Assembly: GCA_030598165.1 (NCBI GenBank)
Contig: JAUVQL010000058.1
Span: 1-6,559 of the forward strand
Length of the DNA stretch: 6,559 nt
Reading direction: 5' to 3'
From: Acidobacteriota bacterium
GTDB taxonomy: Bacteria > Acidobacteriota > Vicinamibacteria > Marinacidobacterales > SMYC01
Of this stretch, positions 1-6,431 are shown one piece after another; the stretch's first letter is position 1; each line of letters begins with the position of its first letter. The translations under genes were made by a program, and so were the position numbers. Below the pieces are notes generated by a model that was not told where the DNA came from, ran no database searches, and was given only the letters and a program-made list of their open reading frames with translations.

Positions 1-189
1 CTAGTAATAGTAGAGACTTCTGCTCGGTTTGCTGAGGATCTCGAGCTCCGCGAACTTGGTCATGAGCTTTTTTCTACCCGCTTTCCGAAAGACCACCGTC
101 ACTTTTTGATCCGGACCCTTGTTTTCCACTGCGACGATCGAGCCCTCACCGAAAAGGGAATGCCTCACCGTCATTCCTTTTTTGAATCT
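1..189 (-). pseudogene. Detached C-terminal Tudor-like domain of the PcrA/UvrD helicase
   Basis: This stretch directly follows the TAA stop of the helicase (190-192) and is open in the same reading frame for 62 codons to a TAG at 1-3. It begins RFKKGMTVRHSLFGEGSIVA and continues with VTVVF, GRKKLM and KFAELE. That pattern (KGM.V.H..FG.G.I, a central beta strand, then a G-K-L..KFA.LE ending) is the small Tudor-like fold at the C terminus of PcrA/UvrD helicases, where it contacts RNA polymerase and other partners. Adding it to the 660-residue core gives about 723 residues, the usual family length. An ATG at 172-174 could start a separate 57-residue product by reinitiation, since it lies 15 nt after the TAA, but the purine-rich AAAAAAGGA abuts the ATG too closely for a normal ribosome site. 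Domain identity is fairly sure; whether it is translated is not. Confidence 0.75.
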
Positions 190-2172
190 TTAAGACGTCT
201 TCGTCGAAGAGGTTGAGGGGGCAAGTGTTCCGGAACCTTTGAAATCAAGAAGCTCGTCGGGGACCTCGTGGAGGAAACGGGAAGGCGAGCGACCGGCTTG
301 TTGAAGCGCCGCTCGTCGTGAGCAGGCGTACGTTAGGGTGAGATACCGTTTGGCCCGGGTCATTCCCACGTAACAAAGCCGCCTCTCTTCTTCCACTGAC
401 CGAGTGTTTCCCAGCGAAAGCGTGTGGGGGAACAAGCCTTCTTCGAGGCCCGTCAGGAAAACGGCATCAAACTCCAAACCCTTTGCGGCGTGGAGTGTCA
501 TCAAGAGGCAAGGAGCCTCGTCTTTCACCGTGTCCATATCGGTGAGAAGGCTGACGTTGTCGAGAAAACCTGCCAGAGTGACCTCTTCTTCCCTCTCCTG
601 GTATTCAGATGCGGCCGCAGTGAGCTGAGCGAGGTTCTCGAGGCGGGTCTGACGTTGGACCGGGCTTTCCCTCTCGAACGATTTAGGAAGCTCGCTGAGG
701 GTGATGGTGGCGTCGACGAGCTCAGCCAAAGAGAGCGTCTGAGATCGTGAAGCCAGCGACTGGACGATCTCGCGAAACGCCATGAGTCCGTTGTGGGCTC
801 GAGACGGCAGCGCTGCATCATCCAGTAAAGTTGCCGTAGCGTCCCAGAGGGAGACGCCATTTTCCGCAGCCGCCCGTTGGATGAGGGCCAGGGAAGCCCC
901 ACCGACACCTCGTGTCGGCACGTTGACGACGCGCCCGAAGGTGGTGTTGTCATTGGGATTCAAGACGAGCTTCAAATACGCAAGCGCGTCTTTGATCTCC
1001 TTGCGTTCATAAAAGCGCTGGCCACCGACGAGCAGGTGAGGAACACCTCTCGAGATGAGCTCTTCTTCGAAGGCTCGTGATTGCGCGTTGGTGCGGTAGA
1101 GGATCGCAACTCTCCGAAGCGGATCTTTTTGTAGCTCTTGGATGCGGCCGGCGACATAGGAGGCTTCATCGAGGTCGTCTTCGGCTTCATAGACGAAGGG
1201 TTTGTCGCCCTTTTCCAAACTCGGGATCAGCCGTTTTCCTTTTCGCTCGCGGTTTTTCTCGATGAGAGCGCCGGCTGCGGCAAGGATGGAGCCGGTCGAC
1301 CGGTAGTTTTGTTCGAGCTTGAAGATCTTGGTCTCGGGAAAGTCCTTTTCGAAATCGAGGATGTTCCTTAGGTCGGCACCGCGAAAGTTGTAAATCGACT
1401 GGTCCTCGTCTCCGACGAGAAAAAGGTTCCTGTGAGGGGCGAGCAACTTCAATAAGCGATACTGAACTCGGTTCGTATCCTGGTACTCGTCCACGAGGAC
1501 GTTTTGGAAACGCCGCTCGGCAAATGCCCGTGCCGCCTGGGAACACTCGAGAAGCTCCACGTTCCGTAAGAGAAGGTCATCGAAGTCCAAGCCACCATTA
1601 CTTTGTAGAAGGCTCTGGTAATGTTGAACGATCTTCTCGAGAACCTCCAAGTCGCGCTGATTTTGCCACCTCTGGAAGCGATCGGACGAAAAGGCTGCGT
1701 TCTTCCTTGCGGAAACCGCGGAGGCCACACGCCAAACCGGGTAGTTCCGTTCCAGAAGACTGAGCTCCCGGATCACTTGTCGGAGCAGCGTGCGCCGGTC
1801 CTCTTCATCGTAAACGACGAAAGAGCTGGATACACCGATGTCGACGCCGAAACGTCTCAAGAGACGTAGTCCCAAGGAGTGGAACGTGGAGACCCACAAG
1901 TTCGGAGCCTCTTCGCCCACCATGGCGGCCACCCGAGTGCGCATCTCGGCAGCGGCTTTGTTGGTGAAGGTCAACGCCAAGATGGTCCAAGGAGGGATAC
2001 GACGCTCGCGAATGAGGTAGGCGATACGGTAGGCGATGGCGCGTGTCTTTCCGGAACCGGCGCCGGCGAGTACCAGTAGCGGGCCGTCGGGTGCGGTCAC
2101 GGCCGCCTGCTGGTTGGGATTGAGATCGCCCAGAAAGCCTTCTGTCGGGGATGAAGCGCCGGTGTTATTCAA
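190..2172 (-). CDS. pcrA: ATP-dependent 3'-5' DNA helicase, UvrD/PcrA family (superfamily 1A)
   Basis: This is a 660-residue SF1A helicase that, in its family, unwinds DNA during repair and replication restart and displaces proteins from DNA. Visible motifs in order: Q motif LNPNQQAAV (17-25), Walker A GAGSGKT (37-43), Ia LTFTNKAAAEM (67-77), TFHSLGLRLLR (96-106), Walker B VDEYQDTN (227-234), motif III GDEDQSIYNFRGAD (254-267), an EQNYRST motif IV, motif V TLHAAKGLEF (559-568) and motif VI RRLCYVGMTRAKR (597-609). All catalytic residues look intact. The start is TTG (2170-2172); a TAA lies two codons upstream in frame and no ATG or GTG lies between the TTG and the Q motif. It overlaps the end of glmS by 8 bp with no clear Shine-Dalgarno, so translation is probably coupled. 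The protein stops after a Ser/Thr-rich linker, just before its Tudor-like tail. PcrA and UvrD cannot be told apart here. Confidence 0.95.
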   Translation of the reverse strand: MNNTGASSPTEGFLGDLNPNQQAAVTAPDGPLLVLAGAGSGKTRAIAYRIAYLIRERRIPPWTILALTFTNKAAAEMRTRVAAMVGEEAPNLWVSTFHSLGLRLLRRFGVDIGVSSSFVVYDEEDRRTLLRQVIRELSLLERNYPVWRVASAVSARKNAAFSSDRFQRWQNQRDLEVLEKIVQHYQSLLQSNGGLDFDDLLLRNVELLECSQAARAFAERRFQNVLVDEYQDTNRVQYRLLKLLAPHRNLFLVGDEDQSIYNFRGADLRNILDFEKDFPETKIFKLEQNYRSTGSILAAAGALIEKNRERKGKRLIPSLEKGDKPFVYEAEDDLDEASYVAGRIQELQKDPLRRVAILYRTNAQSRAFEEELISRGVPHLLVGGQRFYERKEIKDALAYLKLVLNPNDNTTFGRVVNVPTRGVGGASLALIQRAAAENGVSLWDATATLLDDAALPSRAHNGLMAFREIVQSLASRSQTLSLAELVDATITLSELPKSFERESPVQRQTRLENLAQLTAAASEYQEREEEVTLAGFLDNVSLLTDMDTVKDEAPCLLMTLHAAKGLEFDAVFLTGLEEGLFPHTLSLGNTRSVEEERRLCYVGMTRAKRYLTLTYACSRRAALQQAGRSPSRFLHEVPDELLDFKGSGTLAPSTSSTKTS

Positions 2173-4003
2173 CGGTTACCGATTTAGCCAGGTTCCGCGG
2201 CTGGTCGACGTCGCAGCCACGACATACCGCGATGTGATACGCGAGGAGTTGTAAAGGCACGACTGATATCAATGGCGAAACGGCCTCGGGATGCTCGGGC
2301 AGATTCACCAGATGGTCGCGGTCATCTAGAATTTCGGTCAAACGCTTTTCATTCTCTGTGCTGAAGGCAATGATGCGCGCACCGCGGGCCTTGGCCTCCT
2401 GGATGTTATTGGCCATCTTCTCGAAAAGGGAGCCCGACATGGCGAGAGCCACCACCGGCATCCGTTCGTCGATGAGGGCGATCGGTCCGTGCTTCATCTC
2501 TCCTGCCGGGTAGCCTTCGGCATGGATGTAAGAGAGCTCCTTTAACTTGAGTGCGCCTTCGAGGGCGATCGGATAGAGAGGGCCTCTCCCCAAATAAAGG
2601 AAGTTGTTGGCCAAATGAAACTCTCTCGCTATGGTTTCTAGCTTTGGAGAGACCCGGAGCGTCTGCTCCATGAGGTGCGGAGAACGCGCGAGCTCGGCAA
2701 GGCGTTTCTGGGCTTCGTCCGTTGACAGCCGATTGCCTGCTTGTGCTATTTGGAGAGCCAATAGATAAAGTGCGACGAGTTGGGTCGTAAACGATTTCGT
2801 TGAAGCCACGCCGATCTCGGGACCGGCATGGGTATAAAGCGTGGAGTTGCAGATCCGGGTGGCCATGCTGCCCAAGACGTTACAAATGGAAAGTGTCGCG
2901 GCTCCCTCGTCGCGGGCCGCCTTGAGTGCCGCTAATGTGTCGGCGGTCTCGCCCGACTGACTGATGCCCACAACGAGATCGTCCTTGCCTAAAATCGGCT
3001 CACGGTAGCGAAACTCCGACGCCACGTCGACTTCGACGGGAAGACGCGCCACATCTTCGATGAGGAACTTGCCTACCAAAGCGGCGTGCCAACTGGTACC
3101 GCAGGCGATGAGGGTGACCTTGCGGAGGTTTTGGAGGAACGCCTCATCGAGCTCGATTTCCTCCAAGTGGATCCGAGCCGTGTCGAGTGAATAGCGGCCG
3201 AGAAGGGTATCTCGAACAGCACGGGGCTGTTCGTAGATTTCCTTCAACATGAAGTGCTTGTATCCTTGCTTTTCCACCTGGATGGGGTCCCAAGCAATTC
3301 GGGTGGGCTGCCGGTCTTGCTCCTTGCCCTCGACGTCAAGGATGCGAAGCTTGCCGGGTGTACAGACCGCTACCTCGCCGTCATCCAGGAAGACCACGGA
3401 ACGGGTGTGGTTCAAGAAAGCGGGAATATCCGAGGCAATGAACGACTCGCCCTCACCCAAACCCAGCACGAGCGGCGGGCCGTTGCGCGCGGCCACGATC
3501 TTGTCTGGTTCCTTCGCCGATATGGCGGCAAAGGCAAAGACACCGTCGAGCTCCTTGAGGGTGTCCAGGACCGCTTGCTCGAGAGTGGTGTCGAAGTGCT
3601 TTTCCAGCAAGTGAGCGATGACCTCGGTGTCAGTCTCGGTCACGAAGCGATGACCTGCGTTCGAGAGCTCGGCCTTGAGCTCCAGGTAGTTCTCGACGAT
3701 GCCGTTATGAACCACCACTAGAGACTCCGAGCAGTCACGATGGGGGTGGGCGTTCTCCTCGTTGGGGCGGCCGTGGGTTGCCCAACGAGTATGGCCGAGT
3801 CCGAAACTCCCCTCTATGGGATTTGCCAGGACCTGACGCTCCAGGTTGTCCAATTTACCTTGGGAGCGGAGAACGCGAAGCGTTCCCTTGCTCACCGTTG
3901 CGATTCCTGCGGAGTCGTAGCCGCGGTACTCCAAGCGTCTCAAGCCCTCGAGAAGCACTTGCACCGTCGGCCTCGGGCCAACGTAGCCAATGATTCCACA
4001 CAT
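2165..4003 (-). CDS. glmS: Glutamine--fructose-6-phosphate aminotransferase (isomerizing)
   Basis: GlmS converts fructose-6-phosphate and glutamine to glucosamine-6-phosphate, the entry step to UDP-GlcNAc, in the cytoplasm. The 612 residues match the usual length (about 609 in E. coli). The N-terminal glutaminase domain begins MCGIIGYVG, so the catalytic cysteine is exposed once Met is removed; EYRGYDSAGIA (25-35), HTRWATHG (71-78), HNGIVEN (99-105) and TDTEV (124-128) are all present. Two SIS isomerase domains follow: the first has ACGTSWHA near residue 303, SQSGETADT near 350 and STKSF near 403, and the second has GRGPLYPIALEGALKLKE and the EMKHGP loop. The C terminus PRNLAKSVTVE carries the lysine (K607) that forms the Schiff base with sugar phosphate. 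The start is ATG preceded by GGTGAT at a 5-nt spacing. It lies 58 bp after glmU and its stop overlaps the helicase start. No residue looks missing. Confidence 0.98.
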   Translation of the reverse strand: MCGIIGYVGPRPTVQVLLEGLRRLEYRGYDSAGIATVSKGTLRVLRSQGKLDNLERQVLANPIEGSFGLGHTRWATHGRPNEENAHPHRDCSESLVVVHNGIVENYLELKAELSNAGHRFVTETDTEVIAHLLEKHFDTTLEQAVLDTLKELDGVFAFAAISAKEPDKIVAARNGPPLVLGLGEGESFIASDIPAFLNHTRSVVFLDDGEVAVCTPGKLRILDVEGKEQDRQPTRIAWDPIQVEKQGYKHFMLKEIYEQPRAVRDTLLGRYSLDTARIHLEEIELDEAFLQNLRKVTLIACGTSWHAALVGKFLIEDVARLPVEVDVASEFRYREPILGKDDLVVGISQSGETADTLAALKAARDEGAATLSICNVLGSMATRICNSTLYTHAGPEIGVASTKSFTTQLVALYLLALQIAQAGNRLSTDEAQKRLAELARSPHLMEQTLRVSPKLETIAREFHLANNFLYLGRGPLYPIALEGALKLKELSYIHAEGYPAGEMKHGPIALIDERMPVVALAMSGSLFEKMANNIQEAKARGARIIAFSTENEKRLTEILDDRDHLVNLPEHPEAVSPLISVVPLQLLAYHIAVCRGCDVDQPRNLAKSVTVE

Positions 4004-4008
4004 AAGTC

Positions 4009-4014
4009 ATCACC
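4009..4014 (-). promoter_or_regulatory. Ribosome binding site of glmS
   Basis: The minus strand reads GGTGAT, extended by one more G upstream, five bases before the glmS ATG at 4001-4003. This matches the GGTGAT part of the anti-Shine-Dalgarno complement. It is the only clear ribosome site in the window; the other genes appear to rely on overlap coupling, which fits glmS being the one gene with a real spacer before it. Confidence 0.6.
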
Positions 4015-4035
4015 CGCCGAGAATCAAATGTAGCC

Positions 4036-4065
4036 GCAAATAAACGCGAATAAACGCGAATTCAC
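4036..4065. repeat. Tandem repeat, three 10-bp units, in the glmU-glmS spacer
   Basis: On the plus strand three consecutive 10-bp units read GCAAATAAAC, GCGAATAAAC and GCGAATTCAC. The first two differ at one position; the third diverges in its last four bases and contains the glmU stop codon (4062-4064). The period is close to one DNA helical turn. The form resembles short-period intergenic repeats of the CGAATGAACA type that I recall from many environmental bacterial genomes, but that comparison is from memory. It may be a dispersed REP-like element; copies elsewhere in the genome cannot be seen from here. Confidence 0.7.
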
Positions 4066-5270
4066 AATGGTTCGGAACCATTCCTCTGGTCTTTCTTTGT
4101 CTTGCGCCTCTTTTTTTTCTTTTTGCGCGCCCAGCCGAGCTTGACGACTTGTCGGCCTCGTGCCAGCGCCAATGATTCAGCCGGAACATCTTCGACGATG
4201 CAGGAGCCCGCCGCAACGTAGGCGCCTTTACCTACGCGCACCGGGGCGACGAGCTGGACGTCGCTTCCGATGAAGGCCCCGTCACCGATGACGGTCAAGT
4301 GCTTTGCTTGCCCGTCGTAATTACAAGTGATGGTGCCCGCACCCACGTTGACACCGCGACCGATGTTAGCATCGCCAAGATAGCTCAAGTGGGGGGCCTT
4401 ACTCCCGTAACCTAGTGTCGTCTTCTTGAGCTCCACGAAGTTGCCCACCTTGGCTTTCGTTCCCACGTCCGATTCCGGCCGAAGATGAGTAAAGGGTCCG
4501 AGCTGAGCGTTCTTTCCAATCCGGCTCGATCGGATGAAGCAATGGTCCAGCAAAAGGGTCCCCGATCCCACGACGGAGTCGATGATGTGGGTGAAGGCGC
4601 CGATTTCGCAGTGAGGCCCGATCCGTGATTCTCCTTCTATGACGACCCAGCCGCGAACGAGAGAGCCCCTTCCAATATGGACGCCGGGGTCGATGTGCAC
4701 AGAAAGGGGATCTTCGATAAGGACGCCTGATGCCAAGAGCTTCTCGATCTTCCGGCGGCGGAGGACTCGAATCGCTTTTGCCCAATCTCGCAGATGACGG
4801 ACCAAGAGGAAGTCATCGTCAACATCATCATGGGGTTTTATGGGCGTTGGCGCTATCTCCTGAATCAACTTCTCTGGACCGGCACGACGGGGAAGTCGGG
4901 CGGTCGCCCCTTTCCAATCTCGTCCAGGGAGGCACAGGGCCGTGCCGGCCGGAGTAAAGGACCTGGGCCCTTGTCGCGTGGCAGTGATCAGTCGTTTGAG
5001 CGTCCTCGGTTGGAGACAAGGAAGCTCCGCTGACAAGAGCAACAACTTGCCTTCCGAGCGGACGGCCGTCGCCGTGAGTTGGCTCCGTCTCGTCATCTGA
5101 ACATCGTCGGGAACGCGTTGCTTTCCGCCATTCGAGATCAACAGGATTCGCTCGGGCTCGAGACTTCGAACCGCTTCTAGCGTCCAGTGCCAGATTGGAC
5201 GACCGAGCAAGTGGGTATTGGCAAGCTCTTCGTCAGATGGCCATAGAACCGCAGTTAATGCTGTTGTCAT
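4062..5270 (-). CDS. glmU: GlmU-like protein: intact glucosamine-1-phosphate N-acetyltransferase domain, degenerate uridylyltransferase domain
   Basis: The 402 residues are short for GlmU (about 456). Residues 1-182 keep only an outline of the nucleotidyltransferase fold: LLGRPIWHW (21-29) matches the GRP strand-helix, SAELP (80-84) takes the place of GDVP, and a charged helix leads into ASGVLIEDP. The LAAGxGTRM loop, the GTGHA motif, YGRI, the EKDA region and the NNR motif are absent. Residues 183-385 form a left-handed beta helix with hexapeptide repeats; [23 protein letters not shown] (catalytic-type H294), [11 protein letters not shown] (N317, Y318) and LALAR (R371) match E. coli GlmU H363, N386/Y387 and R440. 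Residues 383-393 are a Lys/Arg-rich tail. This domain should acetylate glucosamine-1-phosphate using acetyl-CoA. The ATG overlaps the upstream small ORF as ATGA; an in-frame TGA 11 codons upstream, with no start codon between, limits extension. UTP transfer is probably not done by this protein. Confidence 0.9.
   Translation of the reverse strand: MTTALTAVLWPSDEELANTHLLGRPIWHWTLEAVRSLEPERILLISNGGKQRVPDDVQMTRRSQLTATAVRSEGKLLLLSAELPCLQPRTLKRLITATRQGPRSFTPAGTALCLPGRDWKGATARLPRRAGPEKLIQEIAPTPIKPHDDVDDDFLLVRHLRDWAKAIRVLRRRKIEKLLASGVLIEDPLSVHIDPGVHIGRGSLVRGWVVIEGESRIGPHCEIGAFTHIIDSVVGSGTLLLDHCFIRSSRIGKNAQLGPFTHLRPESDVGTKAKVGNFVELKKTTLGYGSKAPHLSYLGDANIGRGVNVGAGTITCNYDGQAKHLTVIGDGAFIGSDVQLVAPVRVGKGAYVAAGSCIVEDVPAESLALARGRQVVKLGWARKKKKKRRKTKKDQRNGSEPL
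4066..4082. repeat. 17-bp palindrome at the 3' end of glmU
   Basis: AATGGTTCGGAACCATT is a perfect inverted repeat with arms of 8 bp around a single central base; as RNA it could fold as about 7 bp with a 3-nt loop. It covers the last codons of glmU (E-P-L region) and directly adjoins the 10-bp tandem repeat. On the transcribed strand it is followed by GTGAATTCGCG rather than a run of U, so it does not look like an intrinsic terminator. It could be an mRNA-stabilising hairpin between cistrons or one half of a REP-like unit. Confidence 0.6.
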
Positions 5271-5365
5271 ATCAGGATGTCTCGGGAGGTTACTCCTACA
5301 TCACCAGGCTCGAGAACGGCGACCCTCCCCCCATTGGCGTCATCGTGCTTCCCGAGAGCTGACAT
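5267..5365 (-). CDS. Hypothetical 32-residue small protein between yvcK and glmU
   Basis: This ORF fills the gap between two genes exactly. Its ATG (5363-5365) sits one base after the yvcK TAA, and its TGA (5267-5269) overlaps the glmU ATG as ATGA. The peptide begins [13 protein letters not shown], continues [11 protein letters not shown] and ends TSRDILI. It has no signal peptide, membrane segment, cysteine or motif that I recognise. Codons begin with G in 17 of 32 positions, a pattern typical of real coding DNA. There is no strong Shine-Dalgarno, so it would be translated by coupling to yvcK and would pass ribosomes to glmU. It could be a true small protein, a leader ORF for coupling, or chance openness in a 97-bp spacer. 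Function unknown. Confidence 0.45.
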   Translation of the reverse strand: MSALGKHDDANGGRVAVLEPGDVGVTSRDILI

Positions 5366-5366
5366 C

Positions 5367-6431
5367 TTAGACGACGGAAGACCTCAGGCGCACGCGATGG
5401 AAAAGCGTTTGTAGCGCACGAGCGATCTTCCTACCGTCGTGACGGACCTTGTCGCCGGTTGCGAGAAGGTCTTCCAAAACGAGAGAACAAGGCAAGTGCT
5501 TCTGCTCAGTTTCCCGATCGGGAGCAGGCAGCACTTGTTCTGCTCCATCTTGCCGATAACGTTCGAGGACATGCTCAGGCACCGGCGTTTGATTGGCTAG
5601 AACGAACGACAAAGGCAAATCAGGACAATGCTCGGTGAGGGCGCGAACGTGGTCGTGGATTCCATAGTGTGTTGTTTCACCGGGTTGAGTCATGATGTTG
5701 CATACATAAACGACGAGACCCTGCGAACGAGAGATGGCTCTTGCGACACCGGGGATCAAGAGATTGGGAAGAAGGCTCGTGTACAACGATCCGGGCCCAA
5801 TCAGAACCAGGTCGGCCTCTTCGAGCGCATGCAAGGAGTCCTGTACAGCCGGGCAATCCGGTGGATCCAAAGACACTCGACCTATCGGGCTTTTGGATTG
5901 TGAAATCTTGGTTTCCCCGCGCACCCGTGTGCCGTCCTGAAGCTCCGCCGAAAGTGAAACGCTCTTCGTCGTTGATGGGAAAATGCGCCCCTCGGTGGCA
6001 AGAACGTGACTGGCTGCCCTCACGGCCTCGTAGAAATCTCCCGTGACTGCGGTTAGCGCGGTAAGAAAAATGTTGCCGAAATTGTGACCACCCAGAGCTC
6101 CGCTTCCTTCGAAACGGTACTTGAAGAGCGAAGCCAGTAGGGACTCGTCCGTGGATAATGCTACCAGGCAGTTGCGAATATCGCCGGGAGGCAGCATTTG
6201 AAACTCGTCCCGAAGCCGGCCCGAGCTACCACCGTCATCGGTAACCGTCACGAGGGCGGAGAGGTCGGCGAAGTAAATGTTCTCGAGCACGTCGTGCCGC
6301 GGCCCGTTGGAGTCGCTTTTCCCTCTTCTCGGTGCCGCACCGTTCGGGGAAACAAAACGCTTCAGCCCGGCGAGGACCACCGCAAGGCCGGTCCCGCCCC
6401 CAATGGCAACTACACGAAGACCGTAAATCAC
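5367..6431 (-). CDS. yvcK: YvcK/GlmR-family (gluconeogenesis factor) UDP-sugar-binding regulator
   Basis: This 354-residue protein belongs to the YvcK/CofD-like family. Motifs in order: AIGGGTGL (9-16), VTVTDDGGSSGRLR (61-74), LPPGDIRNCLVAL (80-92), GGHNFGN (114-120), IGPGSLYTSLLPNLL (211-225) and CNIMTQPGET (244-253), all typical of the nucleotide-sugar-binding core. In Bacillus the protein (GlmR) binds UDP-GlcNAc and activates GlmS when UDP-GlcNAc is low; it is needed for growth on gluconeogenic carbon and for cell shape. Lying two genes upstream of glmS here supports the same role. Family members are often about 320 residues; the extra length includes a charged insert at 28-55 between the glycine loop and the second strand. 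The start is GTG (6429-6431), overlapping the upstream stop as GTGA; the frame stays open upstream to a TGA at 6522 but has no start codon there. There is no Shine-Dalgarno, so coupling is likely. Confidence 0.95.
   Translation of the reverse strand: MIYGLRVVAIGGGTGLAVVLAGLKRFVSPNGAAPRRGKSDSNGPRHDVLENIYFADLSALVTVTDDGGSSGRLRDEFQMLPPGDIRNCLVALSTDESLLASLFKYRFEGSGALGGHNFGNIFLTALTAVTGDFYEAVRAASHVLATEGRIFPSTTKSVSLSAELQDGTRVRGETKISQSKSPIGRVSLDPPDCPAVQDSLHALEEADLVLIGPGSLYTSLLPNLLIPGVARAISRSQGLVVYVCNIMTQPGETTHYGIHDHVRALTEHCPDLPLSFVLANQTPVPEHVLERYRQDGAEQVLPAPDRETEQKHLPCSLVLEDLLATGDKVRHDGRKIARALQTLFHRVRLRSSVV

Noticed and set aside
3254..3721. Plus-strand 155-residue open frame inside glmS
   Set aside because: It is antisense to a fully conserved glmS and has no recognisable domain; a shadow frame.
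4004..4061. glmS ribozyme or other riboswitch upstream of glmS
   Set aside because: The spacer is 58 bp, far too short for the glmS ribozyme, and no conserved core or aptamer pattern is visible.
4004..4065. Internal promoter for glmS in the AT-richer spacer
   Set aside because: TTGTGA with a 17-bp spacer to TTTATT is the best candidate, but the -10 match is poor and the bases belong to the tandem repeat, so I do not call it.
4066..4082. Intrinsic terminator between glmU and glmS
   Set aside because: The hairpin is present but no U run follows on the transcribed strand, and glmS directly downstream shares the operon layout.
4010..4216. Minus-strand open frame overlapping the glmU 3' end and spacer
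   Set aside because: It is the shifted frame of glmU reached through the A-rich tail; no start signal or domain supports it as a separate gene.
5237..5362. Plus-strand 41-residue ORF opposite the small ORF and glmU start
   Set aside because: Its high third-position C content is what is expected when the minus-strand frame has many G first positions; it is antisense to the operon and has no ribosome site.
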